64,000 nucleotides of DNA from Pseudoflavonifractor sp. Marseille-P3106 (lineage in GTDB: Bacteria > Bacillota > Clostridia > Oscillospirales > Oscillospiraceae): contig LT827126.1 in the NCBI GenBank assembly GCA_900169975.1, forward strand, positions 961,723 to 1,025,722, given 5' to 3'. Below are positions 35,463-44,641 of this stretch, in pieces; the first letter of the stretch is position 1; every line of letters starts with the position of its first letter. Under the pieces are notes generated by a model. It had not been told where the DNA came from. It made no database searches and saw nothing but the letters and a program-made list of their open reading frames with translations. A program made the position numbers and the translations under genes.

Positions 35463-35684
35463 TCAATTTGCGCCGCTCTGAGGCTTGCAATCACAGGCTT
35501 TTTCGACCCCTAACTGTCTACACCTCGATGCCTTGCGGGAGAAGTGCGGACAGGCGATGAGATCCGCGCGGAAGCTCTGCTTGCAGCTATGGACGCAGCG
35601 GACGCAGACGCGGTTATACTTCCGGCGTCCGCTGTCTCCTATGAAGAACGACCACTCCTGCCGCCATTTCTGACTTCTGCTCAC
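35463..35684 (-). CDS. Cys-rich small ICE protein
   Basis: The 73-residue protein starts at a GTG that overlaps the stop of the ArdA-like gene (GTGA), so it is translationally coupled. Its core has C-x2-C-x-H-x-C, then KQSFRA, then C-P, the same order as in the small IME protein at 60,801 (CRKCQHECKQSFRA...CP). The pattern suggests a zinc-binding knuckle. It is the last gene of the transfer operon. Function unknown. Confidence 0.65.
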   Translation of the reverse strand: MSRSQKWRQEWSFFIGDSGRRKYNRVCVRCVHSCKQSFRADLIACPHFSRKASRCRQLGVEKACDCKPQSGAN

Positions 35685-37453
35685 AACTCAATCTCTCCTT
35701 TGTGCTTTTTTGGAGGGCAGCATTCCTTCTGCTTTTCTGCCTTTGCAGACTTGAGCCTGTCCATGATGGAGGACTTCTCGCCCCTTTCGGGGGCTTTGAC
35801 CTCTGCGGTCTTGTCATCCTTCGGACCGTTGTTGATGATCCCATCAATCATGCCGTAGTCATCCTCCATCGACATCTCCGCCGCCTTGAGGTAGTTTTCC
35901 TTCTCAAGAGCCACCATCCAACTTTCCTTGCTGATACCGAGCATTCCGCCCTTTGCCGCATGATCGGCAATCTCCTTTGCATCCACGCACAAGCCCTCGG
36001 TGTTATCCGAATAGAGCCGGTAAACCTCGCAACCCTTCTCCAAAGCCTTCTCAGCCGCCTCCTGCCCAGCGGGAAGGACGCCAGCCCATGCGTAGCCATA
36101 GTCCTTCATATCCTGAACGGAGAGCGTGGGATCGGGCATTTCCGGCACTTCCTTGACCTCAAGGTCGAGAAGGCGGAGCGTGTCATCGTCAAAGCCGTTG
36201 TAGACATCATCAAGGACGAGCTTGCCGCGCTCATCAACAATGATGCAAGCCGACTCATCGCCGTAGGTGTCATGCTCCATCAGGTAAAAGCTGTGACCGC
36301 CGACCTCGTGCTGGTCAATGGTGTGCCACGTTCCGATATGACCGGCAACTGCCAGACCGGAGGTGTCGGCATTCATCTCAAAGTCCTTCTGCTCGGTAGC
36401 TTCCTGCTTCTGCTGCTCCTTCGAGATCATGGGGATCGCCACAATCTTATCGCCCAACTTAACAAACTGCTCCGGAACTTTGAAGAGGTCGGAGAACTTC
36501 TGCATCTGCTCTACGGTCAGAGAACCGAAGCTGTCATCCGTTAAGCCGACTACCATGAATGTTCCGGCAACAACGTCGTAGATGTCACCGTCCTCATCAC
36601 GCAGAGCGCGGTTCAGTGGCAGACCTTCCAGCTTGCCTTCCTCATTACAGACTAAGGCAACAGGGTCTTCGTAGGGATAAATCGCCTCGATGCAGCCGCC
36701 GACCTCATGCTGCAAGGACTTGAGATCCGAGTCAATCTCCTTCACATAAGGCTCCTTTCCCGGCTCGACAATGAGAGCGGCGATGGTACTGTCACGCTCG
36801 GCGGCTTCCCCTGAGCCGGTGATCCGGTATTCGTCGGGAATGTCATCAAGTTCCCCGTTAAACTGCCTGTCCCAGCGTTCGCTTGCAACGCGGACATAGC
36901 CCTCATCGGTGAATCGCCCCTGCTCATCCATCGCAATGTCGCGCCCATAGCGTTCATAGTCGATGTAATTTGCCAGAGGACCGAGATCCTTTTCGGAGTA
37001 AATACCGGCTTCGTGGGCGTAATAATAGCCAAGGTCGGATTCATCGTTGATACCGGGCATGATGTCGTAGCAGTCCAAATTGAACGTCAGGTTGATGAGG
37101 TCGTCGATGTCGCTGACCTCATCGCAGCCAGCCTCCATAATGGCAACGAGCTTTTCCTGATCGCTCAGGGAAAGCTCGTCAATCAAGGCGGCGAGATAGT
37201 TGAGCTTATCAAGGCTCTCGTACTCGCCAAGCATCTTCTGAACGCCGTAAATGGGGCATTCGTAGTCGGTGATAAACCACTCTTCATAGGGCTGACCGAA
37301 CTCATCCTGCTTGCCGATCCCGATGCGCTCAAAGACCTTCTGCATCTCTTCCTCGGTGGTGGGCAGCTTCACCCACTCACCGACCAGCATACCCTCGTTG
37401 TACTTGCCAAGGTTCGTGACGAAGGCTTCAAAATCACCGTCTAATACGGGCAT
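35681..37453 (-). CDS. ArdA-like antirestriction protein with DUF3846 and extra domains
   Basis: The start is placed at the ATG six bases after AGGAGG (37,453), giving 590 residues. The N-terminal third is ArdA-like: acidic, DNA-mimic-type helices with YDIMPGINDESDLGYYYA and the ArdA ending AMDEQGRFTDEGYV. Next, PYVKEIDSDLKSLQHEVGG is the DUF3846 domain, followed by a further region with GTWHTIDQHEVGGHSFYLM (YodL/LPD-like). The tail is basic, SSIMDRLKSAK, and ends GEIEL. ArdA would block type I enzymes of the recipient during entry. Confidence 0.8.
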   Translation of the reverse strand: MPVLDGDFEAFVTNLGKYNEGMLVGEWVKLPTTEEEMQKVFERIGIGKQDEFGQPYEEWFITDYECPIYGVQKMLGEYESLDKLNYLAALIDELSLSDQEKLVAIMEAGCDEVSDIDDLINLTFNLDCYDIMPGINDESDLGYYYAHEAGIYSEKDLGPLANYIDYERYGRDIAMDEQGRFTDEGYVRVASERWDRQFNGELDDIPDEYRITGSGEAAERDSTIAALIVEPGKEPYVKEIDSDLKSLQHEVGGCIEAIYPYEDPVALVCNEEGKLEGLPLNRALRDEDGDIYDVVAGTFMVVGLTDDSFGSLTVEQMQKFSDLFKVPEQFVKLGDKIVAIPMISKEQQKQEATEQKDFEMNADTSGLAVAGHIGTWHTIDQHEVGGHSFYLMEHDTYGDESACIIVDERGKLVLDDVYNGFDDDTLRLLDLEVKEVPEMPDPTLSVQDMKDYGYAWAGVLPAGQEAAEKALEKGCEVYRLYSDNTEGLCVDAKEIADHAAKGGMLGISKESWMVALEKENYLKAAEMSMEDDYGMIDGIINNGPKDDKTAEVKAPERGEKSSIMDRLKSAKAEKQKECCPPKKHKGEIEL

Positions 37454-37466
37454 AGGCATCCTCCTT

Positions 37467-37682
37467 TCAGTCATCCACCATGCCGTCCGGCATGATATAC
37501 AGTTCCTCAAACTCCGCGTCGGTCATGGCTTCGAGCTTCTGGATAGTCTTATACATCAGCTCTGCGATCTCTCCGTCCATGTCGTTCAGGGTGACGCTCT
37601 TCATATCGTCGATCAGCCGCTTCCGGCTGGACGTGTTGAAGCAGCACATCAGGTTGATTTCTTCCACGGTAAAGTTTTTCAT
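37467..37682 (-). CDS. TnpW-like small protein
   Basis: The 71-residue protein begins MKNFTVEEINLMCCFNTSSR and continues with helical EAMTDAEFEELY. I recognise it as the short transposon-encoded TnpW type often present in clostridial conjugative elements. It lies between the MutS-I-like gene and the ArdA-like gene, with gaps of 1 and 13 bases, within the transfer operon. Function unknown. Confidence 0.65.
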   Translation of the reverse strand: MKNFTVEEINLMCCFNTSSRKRLIDDMKSVTLNDMDGEIAELMYKTIQKLEAMTDAEFEELYIMPDGMVDD

Positions 37683-37683
37683 A

Positions 37684-38877
37684 TCAGAGTTCCATATCCT
37701 TTCCTTTCAATTTCTGCGGCTTCGGTGTGTGGGGCGGCTGGGCTTTCTGCGCGGATTTCAGCTTGTCGCGGATGGATTCACGGGCAGCGGGCTTCTTTGG
37801 GATGGTGTCGTAGATGGCAGTTCCGGCATCCTCCACATAGGAGCGGACATACTGGATGCTTTCAGAAAAGCGAATGGGGCGGTTCTTGTCCTCGATATTC
37901 GTCAGCCGGACTTCATCGGCGGCAAAATCAACCGCGTCGATTCTGCACTTGATCCCATCCACATTCAGCGTCGCACCGACAGGAATGTAATCTGAGGCTT
38001 TGAGTTCCTTGAAGGTCTCGCCGTCCTTGCTGAGAAAGACATCCACGCCGGACTTCCAGAGCTTGTGAGAACCGGCTACCCATGCGCTTTCACGGAAGCC
38101 GGTCACCGGCATGGAGGGCTTGCCGCGTACCTTCTTCTCAAGGAGCTTAGTGCCGAGAAGCGGCGCGGCTTTCTCCGCGTCCTTGCCGTAAAGCTCAAAA
38201 TAGCCGTTCTGGGCAAAGCAAACCAGCGCGTCGGGATGTACCTTTTTGACCGCTTCGTACTTCCGAAGTTCTGCAACGGACAGAGGCGAAAGAGCCTCTG
38301 TCCGTTCTGCATCCGGCAGTCTGTCACGGCGGGTTTTCTGCTTGGACAGCACTTCCGCCAGAGCCTCCGCATCCTTTGGGAGCGTCTGGTGGGTTTTGAC
38401 GCCGCCATGCTCACCGACCAGAGCCATTGCCTCATCGAAGCTGCTGCGGCAGGGTGCGTCCAGCACATAGCCGTCTGCAAAGGTCAGCCGGTCATGATCC
38501 GGCGCAACCGAGTTCTGCGCTACATTTGCCGCCTGTTCCCGGTAGTTGATCTCAAAGACATCTCCGAAGACCTTGCCGTGCTTGACGGTTTTCGGGATAA
38601 TGACGCGGGCAACGCACTCGTCGTAGGTCTGCTCCGCATAAAAACGGAAGGTGTTGTGATCTCGCGTTCCCTGAATAAAGACTTGATTTTCATTGAGGCA
38701 GTGTGTTCCATGCGGGCGGCAGAACCACATCAGCGTTTTCTCTTCGGGATTCGGACTTTCGGCAGCGCGGCGGATGATGCGCTTGTCGATGTCGAAGTCT
38801 TCCTTGTAGCTGTCTACATGACTGTCCACGAGCTTCTGCAGCTCCGCAACGATGTCAACGTCTGTGTATTTCTTCAT
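37684..38877 (-). CDS. Antirestriction-region protein with a MutS-I-like domain
   Basis: The 397-residue protein has an unrecognised N-terminal half with cysteines and histidines (FCRPHGTHCLNENQVF). Residues about 205-270 (KYEAVKKVHPDALVCFAQNG, FELYGKDAEKAAPLLG, PVTGF) look like MutS domain I. In MutS this domain binds mismatched DNA. The C-terminal part is an unnamed beta-rich domain. The tail is basic with ESIRDKLKSAQ and ends GKDMEL, like its neighbours. It is the second gene after ArdC-like. Confidence 0.65.
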   Translation of the reverse strand: MKKYTDVDIVAELQKLVDSHVDSYKEDFDIDKRIIRRAAESPNPEEKTLMWFCRPHGTHCLNENQVFIQGTRDHNTFRFYAEQTYDECVARVIIPKTVKHGKVFGDVFEINYREQAANVAQNSVAPDHDRLTFADGYVLDAPCRSSFDEAMALVGEHGGVKTHQTLPKDAEALAEVLSKQKTRRDRLPDAERTEALSPLSVAELRKYEAVKKVHPDALVCFAQNGYFELYGKDAEKAAPLLGTKLLEKKVRGKPSMPVTGFRESAWVAGSHKLWKSGVDVFLSKDGETFKELKASDYIPVGATLNVDGIKCRIDAVDFAADEVRLTNIEDKNRPIRFSESIQYVRSYVEDAGTAIYDTIPKKPAARESIRDKLKSAQKAQPPHTPKPQKLKGKDMEL

Positions 38878-38889
38878 GCGTCTCCTTTC

Positions 38890-40779
38890 TCACAACTCCA
38901 TGTCGTGCGTTTTGGATTTGACCGGAGATTTCTTCTCTGGCTGCTGTTTTGCGGCAGTCCTGAGCTGATCGCGGATAGAGGGCTTTTCCTGCTTCTGCTC
39001 CTGCCTGACGTATTCCAGCGTCGGCATCAGCTCACGATAGCAACCCTGTGTTTTCCGCGTCGCATGACGGCGATGGATTTTGAACAGCGGCTCACCGTTC
39101 TGCGTGACCGTGTTGCCCTCAATTTTGACGCCGCTTCGCGCCAGCAGATTGAAGGAATGGTTAGAGGTGCGATAGGACGCCCGCATTCCGTCGTTGTTAT
39201 AGGCGATCTGCCCCTTGAGCGTGTCCATGACGGCGGCTTTGATCTCCTTCTCTTCGGCAGTCAGGCGGTGCGCCTTGGGCGCTTTCTCTGCTTCCTCCGG
39301 CAAGGGAGCAAAGGGAGACTTGACCTCCACGGTTTTTACCTCAATAGAGGTGATCTCATCGTTCTCCCACGCAACGACCTCCGGGTCTCTTTCCTCTATT
39401 TTCTCAGAAATGACTTCCTTCTGGGGTTCGGTCTGCTGACGGAACGCATCGACGAAAAGTGCCGTCAGTCCGGGATTGGGTTTATCCACAAGGAAGCGGG
39501 AGGCATTCTCTGGGCAGACCTCAACACTCTTCGCCCACTCCTTGAGCGGCTGCGGAATGCGTCCGTCGAAGTCTTTCTGCTGAATGGTGTTTGCGAGGAC
39601 ATACCGAACGCGCTCCGGAGAGAACTGCTCAATGACGCTTTTCACGGCGGCATCCGCATCCAGCCGGTTATCTCCGTAGTTGGAGCTGATCGCCGCCTCA
39701 ATCGCACGGCGGCATTCCACGTTTGCAGCGAGAGAAGCACGATATGACTCCAGCTCACCGGCTTCATAGGCATAATTCGCCGTCTCGCGGTAAATGGGGA
39801 CTTCCGGCTTTTCCTCCGGAACAGCTTCCTTTACGGGAGCTTCGACTTCCATCTCTGCGGACTGTGCTTTCTCTGCCAGCAGCACCTTGAGCTTGGCGTC
39901 AATGCCCTCGATCATCTCAGCCGCCGTCTTGCGGATGGTGTCCAGAGAGCTTTTCAGTTCCTTGGTTTCCTTGCCGGATGACCAACCGGCGATGTAACCG
40001 AAGGAGTAGTCCGAGGTTTCAATGCCGTACCGTTGGCAGACGGTGTAGGCAACGCTTTCCGCTTCAACCTCCTTGGTGTGCCGATCCTTCTTATCTTCTG
40101 GCGCGGCTTTTTCATCCGGCTTGACGGCGTGGAGCTTTGCGTGGGCGATCTCGTGAATGGCGGTTTTGACCGTCTGGATTTCGCTCATGCCCTCCTGAAT
40201 GGCAATGCGGCTTTCAACCGGCGAGAAGAATCCCTTTGCACCGCCCGGAATGTCCTCAAAGGAAATAGGGACGGGAGATTCCTGCCTGAGCGCGTCGAAG
40301 AACGCCTCGTAGTTTTCGACGGTGCCTTTCAGCTCATCGACGATGATGTCCGGAAGCTCCTTGCCGTCCGTCTGGGAAACATCAAAGACACTTACCACCT
40401 TGAAGGCAGGACGCAGAACCTCAACTGTTTCTGTGACAGCCTTCCCATCTGCGCCGATCACCGGCTTCTGCGTCAAAGGATCAATCTTCTCACGCTCTTC
40501 CTGCGCCTTGTACGGCGCGGGTGCAAGAATCTTGATGCCCTTTTCGCCCTTCATGACCTGACGGTCAAAGTTGCGCTGCCACGAGGTATAACCGGCAACA
40601 TAGGTTGCCTCCGGCTTCTGCATCGCAATGAGCAGCGTGTTGTTGAAGGAATAGTTGTAGAACTTGGACATCGTGCGGAGGTATTCCTTGAACCTCTCGG
40701 ATTCAAACAGCTCCTTGATGCCCCGTTCCAGCTTGTCCGTGATTTCGCGGACTTGCTGTGCATTTTTGTTTTCAGCCAT
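38890..40779 (-). CDS. ArdC-like antirestriction protein with zincin domain, DUF3849 and DUF4316-like parts
   Basis: The 629-residue protein begins with the ArdC ssDNA-binding domain (residues about 1-140, WQRNFDRQVMKGEKGIKI), then a metallopeptidase domain with HEIAH (His209, Glu210, His213). Next comes a DUF3849-like region (NYAYEAGELESYRAS, NVECRRAIEAAI, about 350-460), and a C-terminal domain (about 510-600). The tail reads PSIRDQLRTAAKQ and ends HDMEL. ArdC proteins protect incoming DNA; the IncW plasmid pSa version is known to move with the transferred strand. Confidence 0.85.
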   Translation of the reverse strand: MAENKNAQQVREITDKLERGIKELFESERFKEYLRTMSKFYNYSFNNTLLIAMQKPEATYVAGYTSWQRNFDRQVMKGEKGIKILAPAPYKAQEEREKIDPLTQKPVIGADGKAVTETVEVLRPAFKVVSVFDVSQTDGKELPDIIVDELKGTVENYEAFFDALRQESPVPISFEDIPGGAKGFFSPVESRIAIQEGMSEIQTVKTAIHEIAHAKLHAVKPDEKAAPEDKKDRHTKEVEAESVAYTVCQRYGIETSDYSFGYIAGWSSGKETKELKSSLDTIRKTAAEMIEGIDAKLKVLLAEKAQSAEMEVEAPVKEAVPEEKPEVPIYRETANYAYEAGELESYRASLAANVECRRAIEAAISSNYGDNRLDADAAVKSVIEQFSPERVRYVLANTIQQKDFDGRIPQPLKEWAKSVEVCPENASRFLVDKPNPGLTALFVDAFRQQTEPQKEVISEKIEERDPEVVAWENDEITSIEVKTVEVKSPFAPLPEEAEKAPKAHRLTAEEKEIKAAVMDTLKGQIAYNNDGMRASYRTSNHSFNLLARSGVKIEGNTVTQNGEPLFKIHRRHATRKTQGCYRELMPTLEYVRQEQKQEKPSIRDQLRTAAKQQPEKKSPVKSKTHDMEL

Positions 40780-40795
40780 CTCAAACCTCCATTTC

Positions 40796-41554
40796 TCATT
40801 TGCTTTTGGGCGAAGAAAACCCCGTCTGGGATTTGCTCAGTAAACGAGCCTTTACCTCAGACGGGGTTTCTCTGCGCGTCATCCGACGATGGAAGATGTT
40901 ATCCTCGTTCTCCCATTCAATCAGCCGGTCAAACATATCCGGGTGCTTTGTGACCATGTGCAGCAGCTCCGAGTCACTGGCGTTGGGACAGAACCAGCAG
41001 CCGTTTCTTCGGCAGTGAGCGTAGATTGGGGAAAGCAGCCCGTGTTCCTGACAGAGCTTGTAGGCGTCCGCCTCGGTCATACCGTATTTGGCAAGCAGAC
41101 TGACCTTCGTTATTCCATCCAGACGAGCAAGGCGTTTTGGCTCATCCTCCGCGATGCCGACATAGCTCACAGTGTCCGGCGAGAGTGCGGCATTGTACTT
41201 GCGGACTGGCGGGATTTTGCAGTCACGATTGACTGCACACATACCAGCCCATGCGAACCCGCGAACCTCGCCCTTATGAGGCCCGCGGGTGATGACATGA
41301 TGGAACACCTCATCGTAGGTCTTGTCCGCGTGGAGAATGGTGAACTTGATGCCCAGCTCCTTTTCGCAGAAGGGCTTGAGCCGGTCATAAATGAAGTCCC
41401 GGTGTTCCGGGACTTCGCCGCTTGTGTCTTTGTCGAACATGACCTCACTGAAAACCGCCTCGTCAAGCGGCTCATTGTGCTGTGCAGCCAGCAGGAGCGT
41501 CGCTACGCTGTCTTTGCCTCCGCTGCATGAAGCAACATACTTTGGGCGGGTCAT
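40796..41554 (-). CDS. PAPS-reductase-family (PP-loop) protein
   Basis: The 252-residue protein has the PP-loop SGGKDS (residues about 10-15), and later conserved CRRNGCWFCPNAS, which could bind zinc or an iron-sulfur cluster. It belongs to the phosphoadenosine phosphosulfate reductase/ATP-pyrophosphatase superfamily, with relatives such as DndC in DNA phosphorothioation. Here it stands alone next to topB (ATGA overlap), so a role in sulfur metabolism is unlikely. It is a frequent gene in this kind of ICE; function unknown. Confidence 0.82.
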   Translation of the reverse strand: MTRPKYVASCSGGKDSVATLLLAAQHNEPLDEAVFSEVMFDKDTSGEVPEHRDFIYDRLKPFCEKELGIKFTILHADKTYDEVFHHVITRGPHKGEVRGFAWAGMCAVNRDCKIPPVRKYNAALSPDTVSYVGIAEDEPKRLARLDGITKVSLLAKYGMTEADAYKLCQEHGLLSPIYAHCRRNGCWFCPNASDSELLHMVTKHPDMFDRLIEWENEDNIFHRRMTRRETPSEVKARLLSKSQTGFSSPKSK

Positions 41555-43620
41555 CGATCAAACTCCATCTTGAAGCTGACATATTTGCCGCCGCTGGCAT
41601 CCAGACGAATGACCGCATCATAGAGCTGAGGCTTCTTCGGCGTGTAAAGCCCGGTCACTCGGCACCAGCCCTTGTCCAGCAGTTCTTTTGCGATCTTCTT
41701 GGTCAGCTTCTTTTTCTTGCTGGAAAAGAACTTGTTGTCTTCCCACAGGCAGAAGGAGCATTCCTTGTTCGAGCAGTAGAAATTGCCCTTGCCGACATAG
41801 ACCGGAGAGCCGCAGCGGGGACACTTGCCGATTTCCTCCTTGCCCGTGCCGAAACGCTGGGCTTCGGCGTCGGACAGAAAGGGATAGGCTTTCACGAGAT
41901 CGCCGGTCATCCGGACAATGCCTTTGAGGAAGGCGTCCGCATCTGCCTTGCCGCGCTCAATCTCCATGAGCGTATTTTCCCATTCCGCCGTCATTTTGGG
42001 AGACGTGATCTGTTCCGGCAGGACGCAGACGAGGTTGCAGCCGTCCTTCGTGGGAATGAGGGATTTGCCTTTGCGCTCTGCAAAGCCGGACTTCACCAGC
42101 TTTTCAATGATACCGGCGCGGGTCGCGGGAGTGCCGAGACCTTTCTTCTCAGTGTCATCGTCAAACTGATCGTTTCCGGCAGTCTCCATCGCAGACAGGA
42201 GCGTGTCTTCCGTGTACTGCTTCGGAGGCGTTGTGAAGTGTTCCGTGACACTGGCAGATACACCATCCAGAACATCGCCCTCGTGGACTTCGGGCAGGGA
42301 CTTCATGGGATCGTCCTTTTCCTTCGCCTTGAGGGAAGCCTTGAACAGCTCTTCAATGGCTTTCCAGCCGTTTTGAACGACGGTCTTGCCCTTGGCTTTG
42401 AACGCATAGCCCTCGCAGGAGAGCGTGATCTGCGTTTCCGCGTAGGTGTGTTTCTCGCCGGTCGCACACAGAAGGCGCATCCCGACAAGATTGAGGATTT
42501 TCTGCTCCGACTGAGGAAGTGCCGAAACATCCTGCTTTTCAAGCTGGACGGTCGGGAGAATGGCATGGTGATCTGTGACCTTGCTGTTGTCGGTCACGCG
42601 GGAAATGTCCGGAGTAGTCGAAACGCCGGAGAAAAGCGGAAGCTGGCGGCAGACGATGGAAATGACCTTACGGGCAGTGTCCTCCATATCATCCGTGATA
42701 AACTGACTGTCCGTGCGCGGATAGGTCAGGAACTTCTTTTCGTAGAGCGTCTGAACGAGATCGAGCGTCTGCTGGGCAGTGAAGCCATAGTAGCGGTTTG
42801 CCTCGCGCTGCAAGGTGGTCAGATCGTAGAGCTTCGGAGTATTGACGGTTTTCGTCTCCCGCTTGAGAGAAGAAACGACGGCTTGCTTTTTCTCGCAAGC
42901 CGCCGCAATCTTCTTTGCTTCCTCTTCGGTTTTGACCTTTTCCAGATCGGCAGTCAGATCGCCCTTGCCGACATGGACATTGAAATACTTTTCTTTCTGG
43001 AAGGTGGAGATTTTCCCGTCACGCTCCACCAGCATTGCAAGGGTCGGCGTCTGGACGCGCCCGACCACCAGCTTCTTGTGATAGAGCGTGGTGAAAAGGC
43101 GGGTGCCATTGATACCGACAATCCAGTCTGCCTTCGAGCGGCTGAGTGCCGCTTCATAGAGACGGTCATAGTCCTTGCCGTCCCGGAGATGCTGGAAGCC
43201 TTCGCGGATGGCGGAATCCTCCAACGAGCTGATCCACAGACGCTTGAAGGGCTTGGTGCATCCGGCTTTGTTGTAGACCAGCCGGAAGATCAGCTCGCCC
43301 TCACGCCCTGCATCGGTTGCACAGACCAGCTCGGTAACGCGCTTGTCCTTCATGAGAGAGGACAGCACCTTGAACTGCGGGGCTTTGTCCTTCGTGACCT
43401 CAAACATCCAGTTTTCCGGAACAATGGGCAGATCGTCATACCGCCACTTGGCATACCGCTCATCGTAGGAGCTGGCGTCTGCCAGCTCCACCAGATGACC
43501 GAAGCACCACGAAACGATGTAATTGCCGCCCTCCATGTAGCCGTCCTTGCGGGACGTCGCGCCCAACACCTTTGCGATGGACTGGGCAACGCTGGGCTTT
43601 TCAGCAATGACTAAGATCAA
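41551..43620 (-). CDS. topB: DNA topoisomerase III
   Basis: The 689-residue protein has the TOPRIM domain (AEKPSVAQSIAKVLG, and DAGREGELIFRL at about 103-114), the catalytic tyrosine in LTYPRTDS at about 300, and a C-terminal zinc finger (CPRCGSPVYVGKGNFYC). It relaxes or decatenates DNA and is typical of Gram-positive conjugative elements of this class. It overlaps both neighbours by four bases. Confidence 0.95.
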   Translation of the reverse strand: MILVIAEKPSVAQSIAKVLGATSRKDGYMEGGNYIVSWCFGHLVELADASSYDERYAKWRYDDLPIVPENWMFEVTKDKAPQFKVLSSLMKDKRVTELVCATDAGREGELIFRLVYNKAGCTKPFKRLWISSLEDSAIREGFQHLRDGKDYDRLYEAALSRSKADWIVGINGTRLFTTLYHKKLVVGRVQTPTLAMLVERDGKISTFQKEKYFNVHVGKGDLTADLEKVKTEEEAKKIAAACEKKQAVVSSLKRETKTVNTPKLYDLTTLQREANRYYGFTAQQTLDLVQTLYEKKFLTYPRTDSQFITDDMEDTARKVISIVCRQLPLFSGVSTTPDISRVTDNSKVTDHHAILPTVQLEKQDVSALPQSEQKILNLVGMRLLCATGEKHTYAETQITLSCEGYAFKAKGKTVVQNGWKAIEELFKASLKAKEKDDPMKSLPEVHEGDVLDGVSASVTEHFTTPPKQYTEDTLLSAMETAGNDQFDDDTEKKGLGTPATRAGIIEKLVKSGFAERKGKSLIPTKDGCNLVCVLPEQITSPKMTAEWENTLMEIERGKADADAFLKGIVRMTGDLVKAYPFLSDAEAQRFGTGKEEIGKCPRCGSPVYVGKGNFYCSNKECSFCLWEDNKFFSSKKKKLTKKIAKELLDKGWCRVTGLYTPKKPQLYDAVIRLDASGGKYVSFKMEFDR

Positions 43621-44396
43621 TCTTCATCACCATCCGTTTCAGCATCCTCCGCGATCTGCGGCTCTTCATCCTCGTTGATGTACGGCTCTTCCTCGTAGCC
43701 TTCATCGTCGAAGAAGTCCATATCCTCATCCTTGGGCTTTCTGCCCTTGACGAACTTGATGTAGTAATAGGCTGCACCCGCAGCACCGGCAAGGGCAAAG
43801 ATGACGAGGATCATGCCGACGTTGGACTTCTTTTCGGGCTTGGGTGCGGGGACATCAGTTTCCGCATCATTATCCGGCTCAGGTGTGACGGGGGCTGTGC
43901 CGGTGCATTCGCTCATGTTGGTCTTGCAGACCGGGCAGTCGGTGTTGACCTGACCGGCAGCACATTTCTCTTTGCAATTACAGGTGGTCAGCGCAGCCGC
44001 AGTGTCTTCATCCAGCAGCGCAAGCAGATCGCTCTCATCGACCATGTTGAGGAAGTACGTCTGATACTGTTCCTCATCCTCGTTGATGGGCGCATCGTAG
44101 TCGATGACAATGAAGAAGGTGTTGCCGCTTTTCGTCTGGACAGTGATGAACTGCTTGTTGGTTGCCTTATCATAGAGCAAGTCGCGGGTGTAGGCGTTGC
44201 CCTCATCGTCAATCGGCTCACCCTTCGGCTTTTCCGGCGCGGGAGTAGTCTCAGGCTGCTGTTCGGGCTGAGTTGCCTCCGTGACTGGAAGGTTCTGATC
44301 GGTGTCATCGGCATAGGCAAACGCCGTGACAGAAAAGCAGGACAGAACCATGACGCAGACCGCAAGGACGGTCAGAAAACGAAACTTCTTACGCAT
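43617..44396 (-). CDS. DUF4366 (CD1107-like) membrane protein
   Basis: The 259-residue protein has a signal peptide (residues 1-28, LTVLAVCVMVLSCFSVTAFA), an extracellular DUF4366 domain with a cysteine-rich part (TTCNCKEKCAAGQ), a membrane helix at about 190-212 (NVGMILVIFALAGAAGAAYYY) and an acidic cytoplasmic tail (FFDDEGYEEEPY). It is a conserved transfer gene of clostridial ICEs, presumably part of the envelope complex. It overlaps topB and the DUF4315 gene. Confidence 0.85.
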   Translation of the reverse strand: MRKKFRFLTVLAVCVMVLSCFSVTAFAYADDTDQNLPVTEATQPEQQPETTPAPEKPKGEPIDDEGNAYTRDLLYDKATNKQFITVQTKSGNTFFIVIDYDAPINEDEEQYQTYFLNMVDESDLLALLDEDTAAALTTCNCKEKCAAGQVNTDCPVCKTNMSECTGTAPVTPEPDNDAETDVPAPKPEKKSNVGMILVIFALAGAAGAAYYYIKFVKGRKPKDEDMDFFDDEGYEEEPYINEDEEPQIAEDAETDGDED

Positions 44397-44625
44397 TGTC
44401 GATTACCTCCGTATTTTCGGCGGGCTTGTTGCTGCCCTTCATGGAAGACAGGAACGCCATGATCTGATCCTTGTCCATCACCATAGAGCGCACGGTATTG
44501 ATGATTTCAAGGTTTTCCAGCTCCGTCTTCTTGTCGTACAGCTCTTTAAGCTGACCCTCGATTTCGGACTTCTTCTTTTCAGCCTTCTCAATGTCGGAGA
44601 GGACTTTCTGATACTTGGGATTCAT
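44389..44625 (-). CDS. DUF4315 coiled-coil protein
   Basis: The 78-residue protein is a helical hairpin/coiled coil (VLSDIEKAEKKKSEIEGQLK) ending with an acidic tail. It matches the DUF4315 small protein found between the NlpC/P60 and DUF4366 genes of clostridial ICEs. Overlaps the next gene by eight bases. Role unknown, perhaps structural in the transfer complex. Confidence 0.82.
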   Translation of the reverse strand: MNPKYQKVLSDIEKAEKKKSEIEGQLKELYDKKTELENLEIINTVRSMVMDKDQIMAFLSSMKGSNKPAENTEVIDNA

Positions 44626-44641
44626 GCAAAACTCCTTTCTT

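Noticed and set aside
38065..39747. Open frame (560 codons) opposite to the MutS-I-like and ArdC-like genes
   Set aside because: It spans two genes of the transfer operon on the other strand and shows only low-complexity leucine and arginine-rich sequence.
41482..43614. Long open frame (710 codons) antisense to topB
   Set aside because: It mirrors the topoisomerase gene, which has intact catalytic motifs. The translation lacks any recognisable motif and comes from the GC-rich codon pattern.
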